Source: Trifolium pratense
Taxonomy: Eukaryota > Streptophyta > Magnoliopsida > Fabales > Fabaceae
Reading direction: 5' to 3'
DNA length: 64,000 nt
Assembly (NCBI RefSeq): GCF_020283565.1
Contig: NC_060062.1
Coordinates: forward strand, 55,574,439 to 55,638,438
Below, in pieces: positions 44,716-57,180 of the stretch; the stretch's first letter is position 1, and every line of letters starts with the position of its first letter. Under the pieces are notes generated by a model. It made no database searches. It saw only the letters and a list, made by a program, of their open reading frames with translations, and was not told where the DNA came from. The translations under genes were made by a program, and so were the position numbers.

Positions 44716-45279
44716 GTCCGAGAAGACGTGAAACTATATGATTGGTGTGTTTGTAAATGAATGATTAATTGGTAGTCGTATTTGACGATGTATGTGCGTG
44801 AGTTAGAAATGTATGATAGCGTGTGAAGTGTGTAGTATACTACTCACACTTATATTTATGTTTATGTTTTCTAACTCTCTGCTTTGTGTTAATTGCTGGA
44901 CCTTTGGGGGTCCAGGTTGACAGGTTATGTGTTAGCCTCGTCCGAGTGCAATGGTGAAGCTCTGCTCTGATTGAGACACGGGAAAAAGGGGTTTTTATAT
45001 GTATATGCATGTAGTCCTCTTAGTATACTCTGTTGGTCTTAAGCTTTCATTTGAAAAGTATCCGTTTTGTATAACTAATAACGCATCGTTCGATGCGAGG
45101 TTTTGTTTTTAGTTCATTCGAATATTTTACTAGATAAATGTATTAGTATTATCTTTGAATGAAGTTTGTGATATTCAAACCAGCGCTTTATAAATCAGAT
45201 TTTCAATTTTTCCGCTGCGTATTTTCGAAAAAGATTTTATAAAGGCAGAGATAATTAAATAACGGGTTTGGGTGTTACA

Positions 45280-48228
45280 AAGTGGTATCAGAGCAGGTCG
45301 TCTTCGGACTGTGAGGTTACATGTCAATCAGAGCCGTTCTGTGCAGTCAGATCGAGTGAGCGTGTGTGCCAGTTGTGTCTGTCTTTCTTGTTGTGTGTAC
45401 TTGATGCGATTGATACTTATCATTGTTATAAGTTATCAAGTCAAGTAGTGGTTGTGTATTTCTATGCTTAAAGTTTTAGAAATTTGTGTGGTTTGAACTT
45501 TTGGTTTGTAGATGCTTATTGCTAATTGTTGATGATCCAGCATGATGTAAAACTGCATGTGATGAAGATTTTGTTGAAAACATAAGATTATTTTCTTTTG
45601 AGTAAGTGAAAAGGAATTTTTCACTAGAGTGAGAAAGGAGTAGGATGTAAGTAGGTCCTAATGTGTGTTGTTATATGTTTGTTTATAACATGTGGTAGAT
45701 TGATTTCTAGTACTTAGTGTGGTTCTTTAATTGAACTATGTGAATGTATTCTCATGATGAGAACTTGTTTGAGAACATGCCATATTTTATACATGTTTGA
45801 GTAGATGTTGTAAGTATGCGAGCAAATGAAATGTAATGCATGTACTTGACTCGATGTCTTGTGTACATGGATGTTTTGTTGTCTTACATGTATTTTAGTT
45901 ATAAATATATGTATTGACATGTTGTTGTGTTTATGTATGCTAGTTGTTACGTAGGTTGTTACATTAGCATAGATGGGAATAGTGTGTTTACGTATTTTGC
46001 AGTGGTGTGTATGTCAAGAGGACTGCACCGGGGTTTTGAGTAGATGCTTAGATATCTTACCTTATGTTTACCCTTTGCGTACGACATGCATGTGAATGCT
46101 GTCGGTATTAGATTTCTCTTGGGAGGAATAGATTTGGAATCGATAGGACGGTTAGGTGCTTACACCGGATGTTCTAGTGGAAGTGTAAAGGTGGGTTTGA
46201 GATAAGTGGGGGAGAAGATTTTGTCTCTCCAAGATGTTTCGAACACGAGAAGTAAGGACGAATAGAGATGTTCTTGAAGAGGATTGTTTAAGATTGAGTA
46301 GCATTGTTCGAAGTGGAGTTCTTATTTGGAGGATATTTGGAGGAAGTATCAGATGATCATTTCGGAGTGAGTCGGAATGAAGTTGTTTAGCCGTAGGGAG
46401 AATGTGGCCATTGGGGAACGATGGAGCAGATTGAATGTTAAGTGAACACCGTTGCTGGGAAACGGAGAAGACGTGTGCGTCGAGGGTAAGAAAACCTAGT
46501 GATGATCATACGACGAGTATGCGAATGGTGGATACCTTGAGAGTTAAGTTAAGTGGGACTGGTGGTGTTTCTAGCGGAACTCGTAGCAAGAATGTTCCCT
46601 TGATTGGTTGTCTTTCACTTGATGGTTCATCCTCAAAGAGGAGGAAGAGTGATAAAGATGGAAGCTTTGTTGATGAAAAGTTTTCAGAGGAATCTGATGA
46701 GAGTTGTGTTGGAATCAACAAGACGGAGATCATGGTTGTTTGGAAATCAACTCTTGATAGTAGCTGAGATTTGAATACAGAATTACTAGGTGATCAAGAA
46801 GAGCCTAGGAAGGATTTATAAAGGTTGAGTATGTTTGAACCGAGTAGTCATTTCTTGGAAGGATTTGAGAAGCTTAGAAATAGAGGTGGAGCCTTGTAAA
46901 CCGTTAGTGTTAGTTAACCACGGAATGAGAATGAAGTTATGAAGATATCATAATAAGATTAGCAAACTTTTTAAGTTATCAAGTGGCATATGATTGTACA
47001 AGTAGTAGAGTTATTCCAAGATGGAAGTGGGATAACAAATCGAAGGATTTCATAAGAAGTTTATGAGGAAGGAAATGAATCCATTTGGACGATAATCAGA
47101 CAACTAGTGTCTAAGATTGGATGGAACCTTAGAGATTGATGAGAAGCTAAGTGCGAAGTGTTACCTTTGGATGTTTGGGGATAAGAAAGTTAGCCTTTGG
47201 AAACGTGTCGAGCACGAGTATTAGAGAGACGTAAGAAAGTGACTTATGTCAAGTAAGAAGCTGCGGAAAGGACTATCTCACACATAAGTGATTGTTGTGT
47301 TTGGAAAATGTGTGTTGAGAATTTGGAAGTGATGCTTGAAGTAAGTATCAGAGATGTTTTGTAGCAATTGGAAAATTATTTATGGAATGGAAAAATCGGT
47401 GGAGATTAGAGATGTCGGACACATCGTATCTATGGGAATAGTATAGTAATACCATGTGGGAAGGAAATAAATGATTATGGATATTTTCGTCGTGAACGGT
47501 GGGATGATAGTGAGTCGACGAGTGACTTAAGGTAATATTTTGGGTAAGAATATTTCGACGGGAAATGATATCGGGAAGGTCATGTTAAGGAAGTCAGAAA
47601 TTGGATAAGAGATTATTTGGAAAATAAAACAGTTATGTTGAATGTTCGACGCAATGATTTGGGGAATTGCAAGGAAAAGGAATTTGACGGTTGGAGATAG
47701 TATGTTTCGGCGTAGTTAAGTGATTAAAGAAAAGGTTAAGAACTTATGGAATTTGGAAAGTTGTGAAGTATGCAACGGAAGGGTCTTTTGGAGTATTTTG
47801 AGTTAAGTGGTTTTGTTTTGGGGTGGTGCTGCGAGTACCGTAAGAGGTTAAGTTAAAATTTTAAGTAGTTTGATGAGAATGGTTTATGCCATCATCACGA
47901 TTGTTGACTATCTATCGACAAATCAAGGGATTAGCTGTCCTTGATCTATTGTTGATGAGTAGACGAGATTGTGTCGATTGGGATTGACTGATTTTGTCAA
48001 ACTTGGTTTGGTTTGGAGTTTGTATGTTTTGTTGGTACGAATCCGGATGAAGTGTGATTTTGAATCGGAGTTTGTGTAAGAGACCGTATCGGTTAAGGTA
48101 TTATGACTAGAAAACCCGTTGGTTAGAATGCAAGTTGGGAATTAGAAAATCGGATGAGGGAATTTATCCGGAGTTGTGTTTGAGTCGGGTAATTTTCGAG
48201 GGCGAAAATCTTTTAAGGGGGGTAGAAT
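45280..48228 (+). pseudogene. decayed interior (gag-pol relic) of the Tekay-like element
   Basis: No frame longer than about 110 codons survives, and no protease or reverse transcriptase motif can be read. Near the 3' end, fragments in shifting frames recall the end of Tekay/Del-type pol: ITIVDYLST near 47898 (compare the IVDRLTK of integrase) and GNFRGRKSFKGG-like residues just before the 3' LTR, where intact relatives have a chromodomain tail. The rest is G-rich, gene-like in composition but broken. It should encode nothing useful for its own movement. Confidence 0.65.
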
Positions 48229-50928
48229 TGTAACGACCCAAAATTTAGTATTCGTTATTTAATTATTTTATTTCGCGAGGGCGTGATTTATAATTAAATT
48301 ATTAAGCGGCGAATAATCGTTTAGCGAGAACGTAAGTTAATGAGCGAGAAGTTATGTTGATTGGGCCTTGGGGCGTGTAAGTGGTTATTGGGCTTAGCCA
48401 ATTGGGCTTTGATCCATGAGAATAGAGAGAGCTATAAGTAGCAAGTCAAACCATGAATAGTCTCATAATTCATGTTTCATGAGAAAGGAAGATTGAGAGC
48501 TTAGCTAGGGCAAGGAGCTCATGAGGGAGAGGGAGAGCTCGTGGGAGAGAAAGAGAAGAGCAAGCTTGTGGATTCGTCGAGCTAAGGTACGAGAGTTAGA
48601 TTACATATTCGTGAGTGATTCGAAAGAGGGGAGGATGTCGATTCCTCCATTCCCAAACTCTTTCCACTCTATTTTCTTGTGGGTTTTGTGGGTGATTTTC
48701 TTAATGGAAATTGGATTCTTTTGATCCTAACATGTGTAGTGAACTCATGGTAGATGAGGTAAACAACTTTGGGGAGTTGAAAGTGGGTATATGTAGATGT
48801 TTGATCAATGATTTGCATGTTTTGTTAAACTTGCTTAAAACCCAAGAAATTGGCATGATTTTGATTATTTGAGGTATTTGGATGTTTGGAAGAGATGATT
48901 AATGTTCCTTGATACCATATATGTTTGGAATGACTGTTTATATGAATTTATAACATGTTTGGATGAATTTTTGAGTGGAATCAATGTTAAACCGCCTTAG
49001 ATGGCTCAAGAACAGATATTTTCTGGTGTGGTTCGCTACCTGTTCGCTACAGCGAACGTGTTCGCTACGGGTTCGCTATCTGTTCGCCATGTACCTGTAA
49101 CCCTCTGATGTAGTTCGCTACCTGTTCGCTACAGCGAACGTGTTCGCTACGTGTTCGCTACGTGTTCGCTACGTGTTCGCTACGTGTTCGCTACGTGTTC
49201 GCTACAGCGAACAGCTCTGTGACAGCAACTTTTTGATAATTCTTTTAAGTGCAATTAGGCACTTGTAACATGGTTTAAGGGTATCCTTACATGTTTGTTG
49301 ATACATGTTGATGTTGTTAATGCTTATTGTTAATCGTTATATGATTCGCACGCGTATGCAATGACTTGTAGTTCAAGTGACTATGTTTATGTTTTAACAT
49401 TAATTTGCAATGTTAAGGAAATGATGTGTGTTTTATGACATAAGTGTAAATGAAACTTTATGTGTATAAAAATGGTTATGCAGATAATTATCATGTGAAT
49501 AATTATGATTTGAGTGATAGGATATTGTGTTATCCTAATGTGTTAGATGTTGGAATTGTGTTTCCGCATCAGTGAATGAATAGCTTCGAGCTAGATAGCG
49601 TCATGTATTTGATGTGTTTAAAAGTAATCATGCATTCATGAATAATTGTGTTATGGGAATCATGTGAATTCCAATAATTGATGAAAATGGACTATGTTTA
49701 TGAAAAGTGGCCGAAGATGGGATTATGTTATCCGAGATCTGGAGCCCATATCCAAACATGATATAAAACTGTGTGACTCCTCTTTATTGGAGAGATGGTT
49801 GATGATAACCGAGATCCGACATGATTTTAAACTGTATTGATGATGATCCTGCATGATCTAAAACTGACACCATCCAGCAACGATGTAAAACTGAATGAGA
49901 TGGTCTAAGTTGGCCAGCATCCTGCATGATGTAAAACTGATGTAGAGTCCGTGCATGACTATAATCTGAACAGTCCGTGCATGACTATAATCTGAACAGT
50001 CCGTACATGACTATAATCTGAACAGTCCGTCATGACTGAAATCTGAACAATGTAAATGGTACCACATGCATTAGTCGTGTCTAGGGATGACATGACATTG
50101 GATAATTGGCATTAGATGCATTAGGGTAAATGCACATGTATTTGATAATTGTTATGTGACATTATCTGATTGGATTGTAATGTGTTTTCCGTATGTGTTA
50201 AGCTTTGGTATTTACTAATTGTTTAATACTGTGATTGTTGCCATGTCTTGGTATATGAGCAGAGTCCGTCATGACTATAAAATGAACAAGTGTAGAGTCC
50301 GTCATGACTATAAAATGAACAAGTGTAGAGTCCGTCATGACTATAAAATGTACACTTTGGTAGTGTCCGAGAAGACGTGAAACTATATGATTGGTGTGTT
50401 TGTAAATGAATGATTAATTGGTAGTCGTATTTGACGATGTATGTGCGTGAGTTAGAAATGTATGATAGCGTGTGAAGTGTGTAGTATACTACTCACACTT
50501 ATATTTATGTTTATGTTTTCTAACTCTCTGCTTTGTGTTAATTGCTGGACCTTTGGGGGTCCAGGTTGACAGGTTATGTGTTAGCCTCGTCCGAGTGCAA
50601 TGGTGAAGCTCTGCTCTGATTGAGACACGGGAAAAAGGGGTTTTTATATGTATATGCATGTAGTCCTCTTAGTATACTCTGTTGGTCTTAAGCTTTCATT
50701 TGAAAAGTATCCGTTTTGTATAACTAATAACGCATCGTTCGATGCGAGGTTTTGTTTTTAGTTCATTCGAATATTTTACTAGATAAATGTATTAGTATTA
50801 TCTTTGAATGAAGTTTGTGATATTCAAACCAGCGCTTTATAAATCAGATTTTCAATTTTTCCGCTGCGTATTTTCGAAAAAGATTTTATAAAGGCAGAGA
50901 TAATTAAATAACGGGTTTGGGTGTTACA
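48229..50928 (+). repeat. 3' LTR of the Tekay-like element
   Basis: 2,700 bp, TGTAACGACC...GTGTTACA. It appears identical to the 5' LTR except for one fewer 11-bp unit. Confidence 0.93.
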
Positions 50929-53900
50929 GTTTCTACTATAAGAAAGGCTTGGGGATCTGGGATTCCTAAGCAGGGTAGTCTTTTGACTAGTTGCTTAATT
51001 TGTCTAATACTTTGACTCATGGTTTCATCCCATGGGGGAGGGTTCTTCTTAAGTCTTTTGAACAAAGGTAGACAGATGATTCTAATGTTGGGAATAAAGT
51101 CAGCCACATAATTTACACATCCTAAAAATCTTTGTAATTGGGTTTTATCTTTTAATTCATCTGGGAATTTATCTCCAAATTCTATAGCTCTACTAATGGG
51201 AGTAATAGTTCCTTGATATATGTTAAAGCCTAAAAATCTCACATTAACTTGGAATAATTTCATTTTTCTAGCTGATAAAACTAATCCATTGTTTTTAATG
51301 ATTTCAAAGAATTTTTCTAAGTGATCAAAATGTTCATTTAGAGATTTGGAAAAAACTAATATGTCATCTAAATAGACAATAGAAAATTCTTGATAATCAT
51401 TTAATATATCATTCATAATATGTTGGAATTCACTAGGAGCATTTTTTAATCCTAGGGGCATTACATTCCATTCATAATGACCGAAGGGAACTACAAAAGC
51501 AGTTTTATACTTATCTTTTTCTTCTAATTGAATTTGATAATATCCTGACTTTAAATCAAATTTAGAAAATATAATTGAATTAGATAATCGTCCTATTAAA
51601 TCTTTTTTATTAGGAATGGGATATCTAATCCATTGAAGAACTTTATTTAAGGGTTTATAATTAATAACTAATCTGGGAGCACCTCTCTCCAATTCTCCTG
51701 GATTATTAACATAAAATCCTGTACAACTCCACGGTGATTTACTTGGCCTAATTAATTTTTTATCTAAATAATCTTTAATTTCTTTTTTACAATACTCTAA
51801 ATATTGTTGATTCATTTGAATTGGTCTTGCCTTCGTGGGTATAGACCTTTCATTAAAGTTAGGTTCATAAGGTAATGATACAATATGCTTCTTTCTATCC
51901 CAAAAGGCATTGGGATGTTCAGAACATATTTCCTTTTCAAAACGTTGTTGTAATAGAATAATTTTGTCTTTTATATTTTTTGATTCTAATTGGCTCTCTA
52001 TCCTTTTATATTGAATTTCTTTATTTAGCATATTAATATGTTTTTTCTTTTGAGAAATTAAATTAATCGTAGATGTAGAAAGATTTTGAACAGTATTTAA
52101 ATCTTTAATTCTGGGTGTTTCGAAAAATCTAAATATAACTTCCCTTCCCAGGGCATTTGAAGTGATAGCCTCATGAGAAACTGTAAAAGGATATAATAAT
52201 GAAAGAAAAGGTGTACCTAAGATAATATGTTGATGTATATTTTTTACTAATAAAAAATGAGTTTTATAACAAACATGATCTTTACAGATCTTAGCATCTG
52301 TTAATTTATACTGAACTTGTAATTTATGACCTCCTGCACCACTTAATCCTTGTAAAGTTTTTTCATAAAATTTTGTAGGTATTAATCCTTCTTGGATACA
52401 GTTCATATCTGCACCAGAATCTATTAATGCAACTAGATCAAATCGTTGATCTTTAACAAGTAAAGTAATTGGACAAAGCCATTTATGGGTAATCATTCTA
52501 TTTAGGGTGGCAATATAGGGGGGATCATCTATATCTTGCCTAATATTTGAAGTTCCAACTTCATTATTTATAATTTGTTTTCCTTTTAATTCTAAATATT
52601 TAACTTCTAACTCTAAATCTTTTACCTTTAATAAATCTATTTCTTGTTTCATAAGCGAAATTTCATTTTGTAAATCTTTAATAGTTATAGGGGGAGTAAT
52701 AATAGGTTTAAATCTATTCATGATTTCTTTAAACTCTATTTTTTGAACTGTATTTTTGTTCTTTTCTTCTCGGTCGATCATATTTTTAATTTGTAACATG
52801 AATTCTTCCTTTTGTGAAGATTCAGGCATATCTTTTAATATGCTTATTAAGGTAGTAGCCTGATCACTAGTAATTACATTTATACTTTTAATACACTTAT
52901 CGCAAGTACATAATTCCGCTCCTAAACAACAGTCTTCTTCAGAACTAATTTCCGATTCGGAACTAGTTAATATTTGATTAATGTCATCTTCTTCATAAGA
53001 AGATTCTTCAGAACTAATGGATGAAGTATCATTTAACATAATATCTTTTAATACATTAATAAGATTCTCTTTTAACTGATCACTGATGTCTAATTTATGA
53101 ATTTCGTTAATTTTTTGCTTAACCCGACAAGTTTTTGCATAATGACCAAAACGTCCACACTTAAAACATTTAATATCAGATTTATCATTTTTAAATGTTT
53201 TCTTCTTTCCTTTAGATTTTTTATAAGCTTTATCTTCAGAGGGTTCTTTATTTTTCTTGTAATGATTTCTTCGTTTTTTATAAGGCTTATAATTACTAGA
53301 GTTTTTAGTGTAATTTTTCTTAACCTTTTTACTAGGGGCTCTAATAGGTTCTATTCCAAATTGTTCACAGAAGGAACCTAATTCCCTTTTACTTTGAGTG
53401 ACCTCAGATTTAATTTTATTTTGTATTTTAAAGTCTGTACAAATTCCTATTCCGGTTTCTATAATCTGACTAGATATTTGCCCAAAAGTTAATATAGAGT
53501 AAGGAATTACTCCATTACTCTTAGCTTTAATAGCCATCCTAACCTTTTCTGCTAATAATCTAGGTAATCCTGCTATAAATCGCTCTTTCCAATAATCAGC
53601 GCCACCATCAGGTCTATTACATAATTTTGATAAAAACATATCTTTATACCAACGATAATCACTCATTGTAGGACAATAAAGGTTTGCTAATTGATCTGCA
53701 GCTCTATCCTGTATTTGAGATGGATCTCCTACAAAGTGTTTGGTAATTGTATATAATAAAGTATTAACAGCATCTTCATCTCCTATGATGCCTGTTGATG
53801 GATCTAATTTTTTAGCTTCTAAGATAGCAAGTTTTTCTTCAGGACTAATTATATTATCCCACCATCCTTTTAATTGTCCAGTAAAACCAGTAATTATCAA

Positions 53901-55955
53901 TATAGCAGCTTTTTTATCTGAATTTTCTCCTATTGATTTAAAAGCTGTAGCTGCCATGGTCATCTCTTGAATGGTATTTAATATATTTTGTTCACTATGA
54001 CCATCTATGTTCCATTCTATAATTGAATTACCGCTGTAAGAGCTGGCAACCATGTCTCTAGCTTCTTCAAATTGAAGATCTGGAAAACTAGGTCTAGGAT
54101 AATAGTTTCTAGTTCTCCCTTGGTAACCCATGTGTTTTCTAATTCTATTAACCTCAGAGTTATCCTCACTTTTTTCTAATATATTTACTTGAGCTTTTGC
54201 TTTTCCATTAATAGATAAATCAGATAATTTCTTCATAAGATTATCTACTAATTCATCTTTACTAGGCCCTAATTTAACTTCGCTTAAATCCTTCTCAGGA
54301 ACATTAATTAATTTATATATAGGTCTTTGCGGATCTAAAGGAAAATCCTTGTAAGACTCTATTTTATTATTTGTATGAGGAGTATGAGACATCTGAGTCT
54401 CTACTCTATCTAACTGATCTGCTATGGTGCTTAATATGGTATTTGAAAAATTCAGCTGAGACTGAACTTTTCCTATATCAGCATTTTCTGGGGATTTAAA
54501 AGGATAAGCTTCTAAGGATACATTATGACTTTCTATCTTAATGGCCTCTAATGGAGGATGAACAGATTCGACAGTTTTATTGGTTAATGTTGTCCATTTT
54601 TTAGCAGTTTTTGTAGTAACATTCAAATAATTTATCTGTATGAAAGGATTAATTATCTTTTGTTCTATACAATATTCTTCAAACCAAGTGAAGAAATAAA
54701 CATTAATTCTTTTATTTCTAATATAATCATAAAATCTGTTAAGATAATAAGTAGTTTGTATTTTCTCAAATGTATTAAAGTACCAGTCTCTTTTTTCTTT
54801 ATTATAATCCGCTTCAAAATCTTCTCTAATCCAAGCTTTATCTATTTCAAACTCTTCTTCTAATTCCATAACATTAAGAATTTGTGAGGCAGTAGGAGAC
54901 ATAGGAGGAGAATCATTTCTTCCTTCAGTCTCATAAATAGGTTGGGGAATATTAGGAGTAAAATCAACTCCTGCTAAATTAATATTAATGGTAGAATCTA
55001 TAGATCTTCTAGAGCTTGTACTAGCTCTACTACTAATAGGTTCTTCAATCCTCATGGATTGACTTCTATTCATTCTTATCCTAATGCTACCATCATTTTC
55101 TAATATAAATTGTCTAGGTTGTCTAGACTCTAATTTTGGGGGAGGCATTATATCTTGTAATATCCATTCTTCTGGTAATTTTTGTCTTAAGTCTGAAGCC
55201 TTTAATCTTTTTGGTGTAGTAATATTTGATCGTCTTAAATTAGCTTCAACAATAATAGTTTCATTCTTCGGCGAACTTCTAAGTGCTTTAAAATTGTAAT
55301 TAATATTTGAAACTTTATATTTAATTCTATGACATACATCTATATTGGCAACTCCTTCATTAAATAAGTCATCCATACATTGAATATTAATTACTAATGA
55401 TGTAGGTGTGAAACTATCTGTTAAATTCATAGAGTAATTAGGATAACAGTTAAAATAAACTGGTCCATCATTTAAATTTGATTCAAGAATAGCTATTATA
55501 GATTCAGGAAATGTTTTAATTCTGCTATCTCTTAATACCAGTAATATTGGAGTATTTAATCCTAATTTATGTAGAGGTTTAACCGCTACTTGAATTAATC
55601 CTAAATGAATATAACGAAAGCCTTGTTTTACATGTTCTTCTATTAATTTTTCATTTAATAAATTAATAGTTTCCCTTTGATGAGTTATAGATTTTGAGGA
55701 TTCTATTGTTTGAGTAATACTATGTGCTCTAAAGTTATCAAACATACTTGATTTATAAATCTCTTTATAACTGATTTCGGGTAATTTCCAATTCTGTAAT
55801 TTGTTTTCAATTTCAGCTATTTCTAATTCATGGTTTTGATATCTATCTTGGTCACTTCTAATCTCTAACTCTTGGGGTGATAATCCAGAAGTAACTATGG
55901 CACGATCTCTCCTAGAAGATCCTAGTTCACTTAAAGTTCTAAGTATTCTAGACAT
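50929..55955 (-). pseudogene. endogenous pararetrovirus ORF1, 5' part (movement protein to RNase H start)
   Basis: A single open frame of about 1,675 codons starts at ATG 55955 and is cut at 50929 by the LTR-element insertion; it then reads a few codons into the LTR to a stop at 50904. Domains: 30K-type movement protein (about 60-260, with the conserved LRDSRI Asp near 143); Ser-rich linker; capsid region (about 550-900) with basic tracts; CCHC knuckle CFKCGRFGHYAKTC (about 930-943); a Cys-rich patch CCLGAELCTCDKC near 1010; aspartic protease LIDSGAD (Asp near 1179); reverse transcriptase with SGYYQIQ, MPLGLKNAPSEFQ and YLDD (about 1528-1531); and the start of RNase H. The frame is otherwise free of stops, so this copy is young or well kept. 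It is disrupted in the present sequence. Confidence 0.9.
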
Positions 55956-57180
55956 ACTTCTTCTTTTCTTTATTTTTAGTTTCTTTTCTTAACGGGAACA
56001 CCAACGGACTCAAAAGGTTGCAGGAACACCACCTAACTCCTCTCCTGGGATTTTAACGGGCTTACCAACACAACTATCCGGGCTTACCAACGCTAGGAAA
56101 TAGAAAAAACAAATAAGAAAATAAGGAGTTGATTTTAACTTACGAAGAACCTTAATTATATACTTACATGGAGCAAAACTATGAATGCAATAACGAATAC
56201 CACTAACAAATTGCGAAATATGTGTGAAACAGTGAAGAATTACACTCATAAGACACATTTCCCATATTCTTAATTTCAGCTCCCTGCAAAACGAAAGAAA
56301 GAAATCACAATTAAGATGAATAATTATTAAACAATAATATCATGATTATAATTACGATTAGGATGATGATGATAATTACTATAACGCACCACCAATTTCG
56401 AATTTCGATCAAGGGGTTGATGATGTGGCGGTCCTGTTAAACTTATCATGGTAAAAATATACGAAAGCATCAGAACCAGTTTCAAGAGTTTGATTCCGAT
56501 GATATGAATTAAGACTTGTATGAATCAAGAATGTTTCGTTGTCATCTGATTCGGTAAGAATCGACATGCGATCTTTCAACTGCCTAACCCATGAAGATGA
56601 CCAGACAAGTTCATCATCTAATCGTTGATCACCAAAATCAGACAACAATCCAACGCTATGAAGATGAAATCTACTTATGATAGTAGAAATCAACATACGA
56701 AAGACATGTTGAACACACTAAAAATTCAACGCTATAGGTCAAAAGTCAATTATGATGACCATCGAAGTTCCGGAGACTAGCGTGCTTAAGAGAAGAGTTA
56801 ACAAAAGTTAAAGTTCTGAGGAAGACACTTCAAGAGAATCAACAACTTCTACATCTGAAGAACAAGTTCTGAAGACTGGTTAAGTAGAAGACAAGTTCTA
56901 AAGCTGAAGCAAAATCCTGAAGTGACAGTGAGAAGTACTGTATTTCTCTGAAGAGTCTGCTCATAAGACGGACACATTTGTCCTCTTGCTCAAGAATTTC
57001 AACATCCTTGACCTGCTCCAAGCATTTTGTCTCTGTTGCAATAAATGCACACAACAAGCATGCTCACAGTCAACGATGTTCAAAGAGTTCATTTCCAAGA
57101 AACATGCCCGGTTTTGGGCCAGGGCAACCAAGCCCCCAACTCAGGGCCACCAAAATATTGGGGAGCTCCATCATCTTAAA
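55956..57180 (-). other. viral leader and unassigned flank
   Basis: About 55956-56280 is probably the pararetroviral leader. Beyond it, on the minus strand, a TTTTGCAG acceptor-like site near 56287 and an unrecognised 95-codon frame (56409-56696) may belong to interrupted host sequence. About 56800-57060 resembles decayed Sirevirus-type DNA (repeated AAGTTCTGAAG). None of these could be assigned firmly. Confidence 0.35.

Larger units (their letters stand above)
42569..45279 (+). repeat. 5' LTR of the Tekay-like element
   Basis: 2,711 bp. It contains an array of 11-bp GTGTTCGCTAC units (about 43470-43550, seven copies) flanked by the palindrome GTTCGCTACAGCGAAC, and two tandem arrays around 44290-44400 and 44615-44710. 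The 67-codon frame at 42861-43064 is present in both LTRs but shows no motif. Confidence 0.93.
42569..50928 (+). mobile_element. Ty3/gypsy LTR element (Tekay/Del-like), dead coding region, near-identical 2.7-kb LTRs
   Basis: An exact 5-bp target duplication GTTTC (42564-42568 and 50929-50933) brackets TGTAACGACC...GTGTTACA. The LTRs are 42569-45279 (2,711 bp) and 48229-50928 (2,700 bp). By eye they differ only by one 11-bp repeat unit. A Met-tRNA primer site TGGTATCAGAGC is at 45283-45294, and a polypurine tract TTTAAGGGGGGTAGAAT precedes the 3' LTR. The 2.95-kb interior has no intact gag or pol; only relics of the integrase/chromodomain end can be read. It lies inside ORF1 of the endogenous pararetrovirus. 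Clade placement rests on the pol-tail relic and is tentative. Confidence 0.93.
40540..56280 (-). mobile_element. endogenous caulimovirid (petuvirus/florendovirus-like), split by an LTR element
   Basis: Minus-strand order: leader (about 56280-55956), ORF1 (movement protein, capsid region with zinc knuckle, protease, reverse transcriptase, RNase H), ORF2 overlapping ORF1 by 4 nt, a 36-nt A-run, a TATA promoter and a poly(A) signal. This is a near-complete plant pararetrovirus genome of roughly 7 kb once the inserted 8.36-kb element is discounted. There is no integrase, LTR or target duplication, as expected of an endogenous caulimovirid. The movement domain at the N-terminus of a single long polyprotein plus a second downstream ORF fits the petuvirus/florendovirus group better than badnaviruses or caulimoviruses (family knowledge). 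The outer limits are estimates. The copy is interrupted as it stands. Confidence 0.85.

Noticed and set aside
46435..46767. 110-codon plus-strand frame inside the Tekay-like element
   Set aside because: It is Ser-rich with no gag, protease or reverse transcriptase motif and is flanked by stop-rich sequence; most likely a surviving piece of decayed coding DNA.
53097..55299. Plus-strand frames rich in Phe/Ile/Ser across the pararetroviral ORF1
   Set aside because: They are antisense shadows of the Lys/Asn/Ile-rich viral frame.
56190..56210. Possible Met-tRNA primer site in the pararetroviral leader (TGGTAT on the minus strand)
   Set aside because: Only six bases match before it diverges from TGGTATCAGAGC, which is too short to support.
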